Assembly: GCA_900315665.1 (NCBI GenBank)
Contig: OMZX01000002.1
Location: 1-64,000 of the forward strand
Length of the DNA stretch: 64,000 bases
Reading direction: 5' to 3'
Source of the DNA: an uncultured Eubacteriales bacterium
GTDB lineage: Bacteria > Bacillota > Clostridia > Lachnospirales > Lachnospiraceae
In this document: positions 17,065-25,644 of the stretch, piece by piece
How positions within the stretch are numbered: position 1 is the stretch's first letter
Layout: each line of letters starts with the position of its first letter
The notes under the pieces: generated by a model
Told to the model about the DNA's origin: nothing
What the model saw: the letters and a program-made list of their open reading frames with translations, nothing else
Databases searched by the model: none
Program-made: the position numbers and the translations under genes

Positions 17065-18474
17065 ATGAACGCATTTCGTTTTGAGAGTCTTTCGGCTTTA
17101 ACTGCGCCACTCCCGGAGGATGTGGAGCATCTTAGAGAAATCGGTGACTTTGATGGAGCAGCTAGGCATATTAGTCTCTGGCTGTCACGGGAAATTCCGG
17201 ATGTCCTCCGGGATCGACTTCTCCTTGAAAAGGAAATCCTGAGAAGACTTCCGGAGGATTATCCCTACAGTGAAACTAAGATGAAGCTCAAGCTTCGCAA
17301 ATACCTGCCGGGACTTACAGAAAAAGAATTCCACATGCTTTCTGATGAAGGACGTCTCGACTGGGTTTTTGTTGCCGGCGAGAAGCATTATTTTGTAGAT
17401 GCGGTGGATGTTGTTCTCAATGATCCCGCCTGGGCAAAAAGAAGTGCGGCAGAGCTTCATGAGCCCTATGAGGAATATCCCGAGGGCTATGACATCGTTC
17501 GGAGCACCATCAGTACAATGAAATCGGCCGGGACGTGTGCGGCTTCTTTCAAGGTGCATGCAGAAATCCGGATTAAGGATAGCGCCTTCCATCCGGGCGT
17601 CGTACGCGCGTGGCTGCCGATTCCGAATGATGCAAGACAGCAGAGTGAAATCAGACTTCTTGACTATACAAAGGGCGACAGGGTACGTGTAGAAATCGCT
17701 AAGCTTCATGCCCCACAGAGGACGATTTATTTTGAAGAAGCAATGACGGAGAATCATCCGTTTATTGTTGAATATTCTTATACAAACCGGGTAAACTATA
17801 CAGATTTATGGCGTGATGAGGATAGAACATCGCTGCAGGATCGGAGCGGTGGTTTCACAGACGAGGATCTCGAAGAGCAGCTTCCGCATATCCGGTTCAC
17901 ACCGCTCCTGACTGCACTTTCTAAGTCCATCACAGAGGGGCTTACGACGCCGCTTGAAAAAGCGCGTGCGATCTATGATTATGTGACAAAAAACATCCGA
18001 TATTCCTATATGCGGAACTATTTTACCATCATTCGTCTTGCAGAATATCCAGCAATCATGGGAAAAGGTGACTGCGGCATCCAGTCGCTTCTTTTCATCA
18101 CGCTTTGCCGTATAGCAGGAATTCCGGCAAGATGGCAATCCGGTAATAGTCTGCGCCCGCCGAAGCGTGTCGGGAGTCATGACTGGGCGGAGTTTTATAT
18201 TCGGCAATATGGCTGGCTTTTCGCAGACTGTTCGTTTGGTGGCGGTGGCTATGCACATGGAGATGAGGAGAGAAGGAAATTCTATTTCGGCAATCTGGAT
18301 CCCTTCCGGGATGTTGCAAATTCTGCTTTCCAGAAGCAGCTTGCACCTTCCCCAAAATATATTCGCAGAGATCCGTATGATAACCAGTCTGGCGAGATCG
18401 AGTATCAGGAAAGACCGCTGTCTGATCAGGAAATCGAGACAGAGAAGTATATGATGGAGTGGAAATTGATTTGA
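17065..18474 (+). CDS. Transglutaminase-like (papain-fold) protein, cytosolic, end of opp locus 2
   Basis: The 469-residue protein has no signal peptide. The C-terminal half contains the transglutaminase-core triad: Cys337 in GKGDCGIQSLLF, His372 in GSHDWAEFY and Asp388 in FADCSFGG. Residues about 165-270 resemble the beta domain that often precedes this core (VRAWLPIPNDARQQSEIRLL). The N-terminal 130 residues are helical and unassigned. It starts 12 bases after the ATPase stop with SD AAGAGG, so it is probably co-transcribed. Bacterial members are usually proteases or amidases; a role in peptide processing after import is inference from context. Confidence 0.8.
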   Translation: MNAFRFESLSALTAPLPEDVEHLREIGDFDGAARHISLWLSREIPDVLRDRLLLEKEILRRLPEDYPYSETKMKLKLRKYLPGLTEKEFHMLSDEGRLDWVFVAGEKHYFVDAVDVVLNDPAWAKRSAAELHEPYEEYPEGYDIVRSTISTMKSAGTCAASFKVHAEIRIKDSAFHPGVVRAWLPIPNDARQQSEIRLLDYTKGDRVRVEIAKLHAPQRTIYFEEAMTENHPFIVEYSYTNRVNYTDLWRDEDRTSLQDRSGGFTDEDLEEQLPHIRFTPLLTALSKSITEGLTTPLEKARAIYDYVTKNIRYSYMRNYFTIIRLAEYPAIMGKGDCGIQSLLFITLCRIAGIPARWQSGNSLRPPKRVGSHDWAEFYIRQYGWLFADCSFGGGGYAHGDEERRKFYFGNLDPFRDVANSAFQKQLAPSPKYIRRDPYDNQSGEIEYQERPLSDQEIETEKYMMEWKLI

Positions 18475-18552
18475 CGGATGCGATACGCGGTGCACATTCG
18501 CATTCCACTTTCATATTCAGTTTCGCAATTTGACACCGCTTGTAGAAACATG

Positions 18553-18586
18553 CAAAAAGAACCGGAGCCCAAAGGATTCCGGTTCT
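18553..18586 (-). terminator. Terminator of tRNA-Ser gene
   Basis: On the minus strand GAACCGGA (ending at 18585) pairs with TCCGGTTC (18559 side), followed by TTTTTGC. On the + strand it may also stop transcripts from the opp locus 2 operon. Confidence 0.75.
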
Positions 18587-18593
18587 ATAGAAG

Positions 18594-18679
18594 CGACGAG
18601 GATGAGACTCGAACTCACAACCCGTATACGCGGGCACCAACTTTCCAGGCTGGCCGACTACCAATTATCACACCTCGTC
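18594..18679 (-). tRNA. tRNA-Ser (anticodon GGA)
   Basis: Minus-strand acceptor GACGAGG pairs with CCTCGTC; discriminator G, CCA not encoded. The anticodon stem CCAGC/GTTGG encloses loop CTGGAAA with anticodon GGA (reads UCC/UCU). The long variable arm CCCG-CGTATA-CGGG and the T arm TGAG-TTCGAGT-CTCA confirm a class II serine tRNA. It is convergent with the opp locus and divergent from the 18824 gene. Confidence 0.93.
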
Positions 18680-18715
18680 AAAGGCTTAATTGATATCTAA
18701 TCAAGCAACTTGCTT

Positions 18716-18744
18716 ACTATAGCAAATGGATTTTATAAAATCAA
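18716..18744 (-). promoter_or_regulatory. Promoter of tRNA-Ser gene
   Basis: On the minus strand TTGATT (18744-18739), 17-base spacer, TATAGT (18721-18716), lying about 37 bases upstream of the tRNA 5' end. A TATAAT on the opposite strand (18768-18773) is a candidate -10 for the divergent gene at 18824. Confidence 0.6.
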
Positions 18745-18823
18745 GTATCAATTTTTTATTTTTCAAGTATAATATAGTCTGTGATGATAACATCATTTTT
18801 GAAGTTTAGGAGAGGAGGTTTAG

Positions 18824-19951
18824 ATGCTGTCTTTTTTAAAGCTGAGAGTAGCGGGCTTCGGTGCCGGTGAAACAGGACTCCGGATCTGGAATAGCAATGG
18901 TACTCTACGTTACGCATACGACGATGCACCACTTGATGGTGAACCGTCTCTGATTGTGCGCGTACCGGGCAGGATTGCATCGGACTTTCTTTTGAAGCTT
19001 CAGGATATTCATGTTTACCGGTGGAAAAAATCATACCAGCCGTCCTCCAAAAGTAAAAAGCTTCATCTCGCCCATTCCGAATGGAATCTCATCTATAAAG
19101 AGGATAATGGACAGATTGAGGAGTTCAGCGGTATCAATGCCTATCCGCGTAAGTGGAATCAGTTCATGGAGCTGGTCACAAATCTGGTGCAGGAGTCAAC
19201 AGCCGCGCATCTCAATGGTCTTGCGCGTTTTGACATGACCCTTACCGATATGACGAAAGGGCAAAGAGCGGATGGGAAAGAGGCACAGATCACGTATACG
19301 GAAACGCTGAGTCTGGACCGCTATGAAGATACGCTGTCTTATGTGATACGGATCGGGGAGAAAACACAGATTAAACATGAATACAAGATTCCCGAGATGA
19401 TCGATTATCTTCTCGCAAACTGTGAGCAATATCTGAAGGAACACGATGAAACGGGCTATCGCCTTCCGGAGCATGGAAAGCCTTCTTTAAGCGTTAATGT
19501 ACGCTATCGTAATGGACGGAATGTAAGCTTTCGAAGATCCTATAACCGTTATGGCGTTCCGGATGACTGGAATGAATTTCTGGATGATTTTTATTCGGCA
19601 ATAAAATATTTCGGATTGTTTGGCTCGACCTTTGATCCGGATCTTTATCGCCATGGCGTGAAAAAGGGGGAATATATCTTCCTCGATTGCGCATCCATGC
19701 AGGATGACGCCACAGAATACTTCCGTGCTAAAGAAGACGACCTCCATGTGGGCGATGTAGTCATTGTCCCGGATACGGCGACGAAAAAGGAAAAGATGAT
19801 GCTGGTATCCGAGATCATTTACTGCACGAGGGACAATGTGCCGGCACCGCTTGATGAAACGAATTTTATTATCCGTAAATACAGTCTTTCCAGCCTGTTT
19901 TCCAGTGATGAAAGTGATGAAGATGACGACGATCTCGACGACGAACGATAA
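18824..19951 (+). CDS. Uncharacterised protein with two W-x-x-F repeats and acidic tail, partner of PIN-like gene
   Basis: I do not recognise this 375-residue protein by name. It shows two related segments, about 83-125 (EEFSGINAYPRKWNQFMEL) and about 222-265 (RRSYNRYGVPDDWNEFLDDF), of the form hydrophobic strand, N-x-Y-x-P, W-x-x-F, helix. A small beta-rich domain follows (about 285-350) with LHVGDVVIVPDT and APLDETNFIIRK. The last 20 residues are almost all Asp, Glu and Ser. It has no signal peptide or membrane helix. SD AGGAGG precedes the ATG. The PIN-like gene starts 21 bases downstream, so they form an operon. Confidence 0.75.
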   Translation: MLSFLKLRVAGFGAGETGLRIWNSNGTLRYAYDDAPLDGEPSLIVRVPGRIASDFLLKLQDIHVYRWKKSYQPSSKSKKLHLAHSEWNLIYKEDNGQIEEFSGINAYPRKWNQFMELVTNLVQESTAAHLNGLARFDMTLTDMTKGQRADGKEAQITYTETLSLDRYEDTLSYVIRIGEKTQIKHEYKIPEMIDYLLANCEQYLKEHDETGYRLPEHGKPSLSVNVRYRNGRNVSFRRSYNRYGVPDDWNEFLDDFYSAIKYFGLFGSTFDPDLYRHGVKKGEYIFLDCASMQDDATEYFRAKEDDLHVGDVVIVPDTATKKEKMMLVSEIIYCTRDNVPAPLDETNFIIRKYSLSSLFSSDESDEDDDDLDDER

Positions 19952-19972
19952 AGTTGAAAAGGAGTTAGTTTC

Positions 19973-21805
19973 GTGATCGTATTAGTTGATTTTGAAAACA
20001 CACATGTATCGGGCCTCGATGGCTATGAGTATCTTGATGAGCATGACACGATGGTCATGTATTATTCGGATGAGAACAGTTCTGTAACAAAGGGCATCAT
20101 CGATGACCTGAAGAAGAACCGTGTCAATGTCAGTCTCGTAAAGCTTTTAAAGCAGCATTCCAATGCACTCGACATGTACATTGCCTCGACGACGGGGATG
20201 TTTCTTGATTCAGGTGAGAAAATCCTCATTGTTTCAAAGGACAAGGGCTATGGCGCTGTCCGTGATTTCTGGCATAGCCTTCGTGGTGCCGAGATCCTCC
20301 TCGGTGAGACAATTAAAGAATGCCTCCTTCATTCGATGACGAATGATGATGATCGTATCCGGATCTGTAAGGAGCGTTCGCAGAAGGCAAATCTTGTTGA
20401 AGCTTTCTCGACGATGAATACAATCCCGACACGGCCGGCTCTTTCCCGCGGTATGCAGCGGCTTCGCGAAAAGGCTGTGAACTGGACAGAGACGCAGGAG
20501 GCTGCACCGATTCTGCCGAATCCGCTCGATAAGCGTGCACAGAATGCAGATGCTGTGCAGCAGGGCACGGTAACGGAGGGCACGAATTTCACGATGACAG
20601 AAGCTCCTTCTGAAGCTGTTGAGAATACTGTTTCTGCTTCTACAGAGGATGCGCATCATAATGATCACAAAAGAGACCGGCATGATCGTTATCGTGGGCC
20701 GCGTCATCTTCCGGTGACACCAAAGACATCCACGGATGAGTTTACGCATGGCGGCTATGATGGTCTACCGAAGGTAACAGAGGATGCTGCTGAAAAGGGA
20801 ACTGCTCTTATTCGTGAAGAGCAGAAGTCTACTGCTGTCACTGTGAGAAATGAAGAAGCTTCGAAGGCCGCTGGTGAGGCTTTGAAGGAAAGCAAACCAG
20901 AGGGCAGCAAGGATATGCTTGGAACTCTTGCGAAGAAAGTGCAGGAGGGTCTCGAAAGAGCTGCCGGCATGTTCTCAAAGGGTGAACATCAGGAAAATAT
21001 AGAGACGAAGGAAACAGAGAAGCCGAAGGTGGATCCGAATCGTATCCAGTATGTCTACGATCCGGTTACCAAGAAGTTTACAGAGGTCATCGATGGAAAG
21101 CCGGTAAAGGCTGAAGAAAAGAAGGAAGAGGCTGCGGCAGAGAAGGAAGAGACTACAAAAGAGAAGACCGAGGCCGTCACAGATGTAAAGGAGCAGAAGA
21201 CCGGGGAAAAGGCTCCTTCTAAAAAGGAGCAGGAGACTAACGTCGAAAAGTCTGTTCAGCAGGTAAAGAAGGAATCGGAAGCTTCTGCTACTAAGACGCA
21301 GCAGGATGAAGCTGATGCAAAAGCGCAGGAAGAAAATGCTCATCCTGAGGAGCATAGTGGTAATCATCATAAGCGGAGAAGAAGAACAGCCGGAAAGAAC
21401 CGTGGTAATCATACCGAGCAGGAAAAGGCAGTGGCAGCTGTAGATGAGAATAATGACGTAGCAGCTACGGCTTCCGAACAGGAAGAAAATCAGTCTGAGA
21501 GCAAGGATGGCAGCGAAGATAAACAGCCGGCAAAAAAAAGAACCGGTGGTAGAAGAACCGGTGCGAAGAAGGTAAAGGCGGAAACAGAAAAGACGGAGAA
21601 GACGGAACAGTCTGAGAAGACAGAAAAATCTGCGAAGTCAGGAAAGTCTGGGAAATCAGAAAACTCAGAAGTGACGGAGAAGTCTGAAGCTTCGGCAGAT
21701 GTTAAGGTCTCATCAAAGAAAACAACAAAAAGAACATCAAACCGGTCACAGTCCTCAAGAAAAGCGAAAACGGTAAAACCGGATGAGCATAAAGAAAATG
21801 CCTAA
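19973..21805 (+). CDS. PIN-like nuclease domain with long disordered charged tail
   Basis: The product has 610 residues from GTG, with AAGGAG nine bases upstream. Residues 1-120 form a PIN-like fold: strand IVLVDFEN with Asp6 and Glu8, then NALD with Asp67, and ILIVSKDKGYG with Asp90, matching acidic metal-site positions of PIN nucleases. The remaining about 480 residues are low complexity: Glu/Lys-rich stretches broken by basic clusters HHKRRRRTAGKNRG (about 463), KKRTGGRRTGAKK (about 520) and SSKKTTKRTSNRSQSSRK near the end, plus Lys-Thr-Glu/Lys-Ser-Gly repeats about 540-565. RNA binding and cleavage are inferred, not shown. Confidence 0.75.
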   Translation: MIVLVDFENTHVSGLDGYEYLDEHDTMVMYYSDENSSVTKGIIDDLKKNRVNVSLVKLLKQHSNALDMYIASTTGMFLDSGEKILIVSKDKGYGAVRDFWHSLRGAEILLGETIKECLLHSMTNDDDRIRICKERSQKANLVEAFSTMNTIPTRPALSRGMQRLREKAVNWTETQEAAPILPNPLDKRAQNADAVQQGTVTEGTNFTMTEAPSEAVENTVSASTEDAHHNDHKRDRHDRYRGPRHLPVTPKTSTDEFTHGGYDGLPKVTEDAAEKGTALIREEQKSTAVTVRNEEASKAAGEALKESKPEGSKDMLGTLAKKVQEGLERAAGMFSKGEHQENIETKETEKPKVDPNRIQYVYDPVTKKFTEVIDGKPVKAEEKKEEAAAEKEETTKEKTEAVTDVKEQKTGEKAPSKKEQETNVEKSVQQVKKESEASATKTQQDEADAKAQEENAHPEEHSGNHHKRRRRTAGKNRGNHTEQEKAVAAVDENNDVAATASEQEENQSESKDGSEDKQPAKKRTGGRRTGAKKVKAETEKTEKTEQSEKTEKSAKSGKSGKSENSEVTEKSEASADVKVSSKKTTKRTSNRSQSSRKAKTVKPDEHKENA

Positions 21806-21862
21806 AGCAGCTATAAGAAAGCTTTAATAAAATTGCTATAAGAAAACTTTTTGAAAAACTGC

Positions 21863-21891
21863 TTGCAATCAAAAATCCCCTGTGCTATATT
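21863..21891 (+). promoter_or_regulatory. Promoter of tRNA-Leu gene
   Basis: TTGCAA (21863-21868), 17-base spacer, TATATT (21886-21891); the tRNA starts 12 bases after the -10. Confidence 0.8.
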
Positions 21892-21902
21892 AGTCGAGTC
21901 GC

Positions 21903-21986
21903 GCGGGGGTGCTGAAATTGGCAGACAGGCAAGACTAAGGATCTTGTGTCCGATAGGACGTGTGGGTTCAAGTCCCATCTCCCGCA
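21903..21986 (+). tRNA. tRNA-Leu (anticodon AAG)
   Basis: Acceptor GCGGGGG pairs with CTCCCGC (one G-T), discriminator A, no encoded CCA. The anticodon stem CAAGA/TCTTG encloses CTAAGGA, anticodon AAG, whose A34 would be deaminated to inosine. Long variable arm TGTCC-GATA-GGACG and T arm TGGG-TTCAAGT-CCCA are present. Confidence 0.93.
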
Positions 21987-21991
21987 TCGGG

Positions 21992-22021
21992 AACCGGAAG
22001 CTGAAAAGCTTCCGGTTTTTC
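21992..22021 (+). terminator. Terminator of tRNA-Leu gene
   Basis: AACCGGAAGC pairs perfectly with GCTTCCGGTT around TGAAAA, followed by TTTC. Confidence 0.85.
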
Positions 22022-22048
22022 AGTATATAAAAGATTAGGAGTTTCCAC

Positions 22049-22846
22049 ATGAGAATCGCGATCATCACGGGTGCGACCTCCGGCATGGGTCGTGAGATGA
22101 CTCGGCAAATTGATAAGACGGTATCGGCGGTAGAAGGCTTCTGGTTGATTGGAAGAAGGAAAACAGAACTTTCTCTTACTGCGAGTATGCTCACGAAGTC
22201 TTCGAAACTGTTTGCACTTGATCTGTCAAAAATAAAAGACTTAGAAGCACTTAATGAGGCGCTCCGTGACGAAAAGCCAGAGGTCCTTTTTCTTGTTAAT
22301 GCGGCAGGGCTTGGGAAAATCGGTGCGTTTCAGCGTATTCCATGGAAAGATCTTATGGAAATCGATGACGTCAATGTCCGCGCCTTGACAGTTGTCACTA
22401 GTCTTTGCCTGCCATATATGCGGAGGGGAAGAAAGAAGGCCTCTTATCTGATCAATTTTTCTTCCGGCTCTGCCTTTCTGCCACAGCCATATTTCGCTTC
22501 CTATGCAGCGTCAAAAAGCTACGTATTGAATCTTTCACGAGCTTTGAGAAAAGAGCTGCATGGATCTGGAATCACAGTTACTGCCGTTTGTCCGGGGCCC
22601 GTCAGAACAGAATTTTTTAAGACTGCAGAATCGACGGGGAGGATGGCACCTTATAAAAAATATTTTATGGCTGACGCAAAAAAGGTATGTCAAAAGGCGC
22701 TTCAGGATAGTCTCAAGGGACGTGCTTTATCCGTGTATGGAATTACAATGAAGCTTCTTCATGTTTTTAGTCATATTGTACCAGCAGAATTAATACTACG
22801 GTTTTATCATGTTGAAAAAGAGGAAGATCGTTCATGCGGGAACTAA
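22049..22846 (+). CDS. Short-chain dehydrogenase/reductase
   Basis: The 265-residue Rossmann protein has the cofactor motif TGATSGMG (residues 7-14), NAAG in strand 4, SSGSAF with the catalytic serine and YAASK with Tyr152 and Lys156, followed by CPGPVRTEF. These define a classical SDR that uses NAD(P)H to reduce or oxidise a carbonyl or alcohol. RRK after strand 2 favours NADP(H). It overlaps the next gene by 13 bases. The substrate is unknown. Confidence 0.88.
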   Translation: MRIAIITGATSGMGREMTRQIDKTVSAVEGFWLIGRRKTELSLTASMLTKSSKLFALDLSKIKDLEALNEALRDEKPEVLFLVNAAGLGKIGAFQRIPWKDLMEIDDVNVRALTVVTSLCLPYMRRGRKKASYLINFSSGSAFLPQPYFASYAASKSYVLNLSRALRKELHGSGITVTAVCPGPVRTEFFKTAESTGRMAPYKKYFMADAKKVCQKALQDSLKGRALSVYGITMKLLHVFSHIVPAELILRFYHVEKEEDRSCGN

Positions 22847-23934
22847 AGGTTTCAAAGAATGAAGCAGGGCAAAGGTTAGACAAGCTGCTTCACAAATATC
22901 TCCGTGAAGCAGGGGATGGCTTCATCTATAAAATGCTTCGGAAAAAGAATATTGTGCTAAACGATAAAAAGGCAACCGGAAAAGAGATGCTTCAATCCGG
23001 TGATACGGTCAAGCTGTATTTTTCCGAGGATACCTTCGAGAAGATGGGCGCAGGTGTGACTGAAGAAAGTGCTCCTTTCGGATGCAAGCTGCCGAAGGAC
23101 TTCGAAAAATGGATTGTCTTTCAGGATGATGCACTTTTAATTCTGAACAAGCCTGCAGGTGTTCTCTCGCAATCAGACGATCGTGAAAAACTTTCAATCA
23201 ATGAGTATTGTCTCCAGTATCTTTTTGAAAAGGGAGAAGTTACCGAGGAAACGCTTCGAACCTTTAAGCCGGGTATCTGTAATCGATTGGACAGAAATAC
23301 CTCCGGACTTATTTTATTTGGAAAAACGCTGCCAGCACTGCAGACGATGGCGTCTATCCTTAGAGACAGGTCTCTCGAAAAATATTATCTTACTGTCGTA
23401 CAAGGAACGATCCTTAAGTCAGAGCAGATTGACGGATTTTTAAAAAAGAACGAAAAAGACAATCATGTAAGCATTAGAACAACTGCCTTTCCGGGTGCAG
23501 TGGAGATTCATACTGCATATGAGCCGATCGCCTGGGGAGACTTGAATGCTGAATGTGAACATGCGGTGAAGGGTCATCAGGATGAAAGGGATAGCCTTTA
23601 TGATAAAAGGAGTGGCCTTAATGATGCAAGGCCAAATCATGTAACATCGGATTTCGCGTGGACGCTTCTCCGGGTACATCTCATCACTGGTAAAACGCAT
23701 CAGATCCGGGCACATCTACGTTCCATCGGACATCCGATCTATGGTGATCCGAAGTATGGGGATCTAAGATTAAACAGTATGCTCGAAAAGCGTTATGGCA
23801 TAGCTCGGCAGCTTCTCCATGCCTATGAGGTGAAATTCCCGGAAGGCTTGGATCTGACTGTCTCAGGAAAGTCGATACAGGCTTTGCCACCTGCTGACTT
23901 TAATCTATTTACCGGATCTACTCTTATGCTTTAA
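22834..23934 (+). CDS. RluA-family 23S rRNA pseudouridine synthase
   Basis: This 366-residue protein has an N-terminal S4 RNA-binding domain (about 1-65, EAGQRLDKLLHKYL) and a catalytic domain with CNRLDRNTSGLILFGKT (catalytic Asp153) and GKTHQIRAHLRSIGHPIYGD. It belongs to the RluC/RluD type that isomerises uridines in 23S rRNA. A hydrophilic insert of about 35 residues (about 235-268, including AECEHAVKGHQDERDSLYDK) interrupts the usual strand before LLRVHLITGKTHQIR. It overlaps the SDR gene, so translation is coupled. Confidence 0.9.
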   Translation: MRELKVSKNEAGQRLDKLLHKYLREAGDGFIYKMLRKKNIVLNDKKATGKEMLQSGDTVKLYFSEDTFEKMGAGVTEESAPFGCKLPKDFEKWIVFQDDALLILNKPAGVLSQSDDREKLSINEYCLQYLFEKGEVTEETLRTFKPGICNRLDRNTSGLILFGKTLPALQTMASILRDRSLEKYYLTVVQGTILKSEQIDGFLKKNEKDNHVSIRTTAFPGAVEIHTAYEPIAWGDLNAECEHAVKGHQDERDSLYDKRSGLNDARPNHVTSDFAWTLLRVHLITGKTHQIRAHLRSIGHPIYGDPKYGDLRLNSMLEKRYGIARQLLHAYEVKFPEGLDLTVSGKSIQALPPADFNLFTGSTLML

Positions 23935-24090
23935 GCGATTCATCTAACAATATTCTTACATTGGAAAAGTCAATCTTACGTTTTACTGACGGTTTCGCAA
24001 AAGACTTCCGATATTTAAGAACATCTGATAAAGTATCCTCATGATTCTTTTTGCGTGATGTTCTTCACGTGTATCCCTTTGAGGATAGTT

Positions 24091-25644
24091 ATGTTATCAA
24101 AAATTCATAGTGCGGGACTCTCTGGTCTCGAAGGGTATCATGTTTCTGTCGAGGTAGACGAGGGAGATGGTCTGCCTCGCTCTGTCATCGTCGGTAATGT
24201 GTCACCTTCTGTACGAGAAGCGCTAGAGCGCTGCCAGGTCGCGCTTAAAAATTCGTCGGTATTTCTGCCGCCGAAACGTCTTACGATCAATCTTGCACCA
24301 GCTGACAGACGGAAGGATGGGACGTTTTTTGACCTGGCCATCTTAAGTGGTGTACTGAAGGCAATCTATATGCCAGCTGGTGCGGATACCGATCAATATG
24401 GCTTTATCGGTGAGATCGGACTTGATGGTGAAATCCGGCATGTCAATGGTATCCTGTCGCTTGTGAGTGCGCTGAAGGAAGAGGGACTCCGTGGCGCTAT
24501 CGTACCACAAGCTGATGTTCAGGAGGCGCTGGTCGTCGAGAACATGGATATTATCGGGATCTCACATGTCACGGATCTTTTCAAGCTCTTACGTTCGGAA
24601 GATGCTTTCAATATGTTTGATCGTCCGATACCGGAAAAAAGTCTACAGGACGAACAGACCTATGAGGCTGATTTTTCAGATGTTCATGGTCAGAGTTTCG
24701 GCATACGTGCGGCACTGATTGCTGCCGCTGGCGGACATAATCTGCTTCTTTCCGGCGTGGCAGGTTCTGGTAAGACCATGATTGCGAAGCGGATTCCATC
24801 GATTCTTCCGCCGCTTACAAGGGAGGAAAATATCGAGGTAACGAGAGTTTATTCTGCATCAGGACTTCTGCCGAAGGGACAGGCGCTGTATAATCGTCGT
24901 CCGTTCCGGACGCCGCATCATACGATTACGACACCGGCGCTGATCGGCGGATCCTCACCGCAGGGAATCATGCCAGGTGAGATTGCGCTAGCGACGAGAG
25001 GCGTACTTTTTCTGGATGAGATTCCACTTTTTTCCCGGTTTGCGATAGAAGCACTGCGCGAACCGATGGAAGAGAAAAGGGTTGTTATTAATCGGCTGCA
25101 GGGAAGCTTTACCTATCCTGCTGACTGTATGGTGGTTGCGGCTATGAATCCTTGCCCTTGTGGGTATTATCCGGACAGAAACCGATGTCACTGTACAGAG
25201 GCTGAAATTCGTGCTTATCAGAAGGGAATTTCGCGACCGATTCTGGAAAGAATTGATCTTTGCGTCGAAGCATCACCGGTCCGGTTTGAAGAGGCTGTTT
25301 CTTTAGAAAAGGGCATCTCCAGCAGGGAACTCCGGGAAAAGGTGCAGGACGCGAGAGAAATTCAAAAGATTAGATTTAAAAATACAGATATCATGACCAA
25401 TGCCGAGATGCGGATTCGACATATACATACCTTCTGTAAGCTGGGTTCCAGGGAAGAGGAATTTATCGGAGATGTATTCCGGCTCCGCGGACTTTCGATG
25501 CGCTCGTATCATAAAATCCTTAAGGTTGCAAGAACGATTGCAGATCTTGAACATGCGGAAAAAATAAATATCTCGCATCTCAGTGAGGCTGTGAGCTACC
25601 GGGGACTTGAGGATAGACTTTTCGGCGGAGGTGACATGGCATGA
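24091..25644 (+). CDS. comM: YifB/ComM-type Mg-chelatase-like AAA+ ATPase
   Basis: The product is 517 residues from ATG 24091, chosen over in-frame ATG 24055 because GAGGAT lies just upstream and MLSKIHSAGLSG matches the family start. The N-terminal LonP-like fold (IVGNVSPSVREALERC) precedes the AAA+ core with Walker A GVAGSGKT (about 222), Walker B GVLFLDEIPLF and the cysteine-bearing CPCGYYPDRNRCHC. ComM is a hexameric helicase aiding branch migration during natural transformation. It overlaps dprA by four bases, which supports a DNA-uptake or recombination role. Confidence 0.92.
   Translation: MLSKIHSAGLSGLEGYHVSVEVDEGDGLPRSVIVGNVSPSVREALERCQVALKNSSVFLPPKRLTINLAPADRRKDGTFFDLAILSGVLKAIYMPAGADTDQYGFIGEIGLDGEIRHVNGILSLVSALKEEGLRGAIVPQADVQEALVVENMDIIGISHVTDLFKLLRSEDAFNMFDRPIPEKSLQDEQTYEADFSDVHGQSFGIRAALIAAAGGHNLLLSGVAGSGKTMIAKRIPSILPPLTREENIEVTRVYSASGLLPKGQALYNRRPFRTPHHTITTPALIGGSSPQGIMPGEIALATRGVLFLDEIPLFSRFAIEALREPMEEKRVVINRLQGSFTYPADCMVVAAMNPCPCGYYPDRNRCHCTEAEIRAYQKGISRPILERIDLCVEASPVRFEEAVSLEKGISSRELREKVQDAREIQKIRFKNTDIMTNAEMRIRHIHTFCKLGSREEEFIGDVFRLRGLSMRSYHKILKVARTIADLEHAEKINISHLSEAVSYRGLEDRLFGGGDMA

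Noticed and set aside
18475..18590. Small + strand ORF (18478-18693) after the transglutaminase gene
   Set aside because: It reads through the antisense of tRNA-Ser and its terminator and has no SD.
21590..21690. Lys-Thr-Glu / Lys-Ser-Gly coding repeats as a DNA repeat element
   Set aside because: The repeats are short, imperfect and in frame within a low-complexity protein tail; they do not form a separate element.
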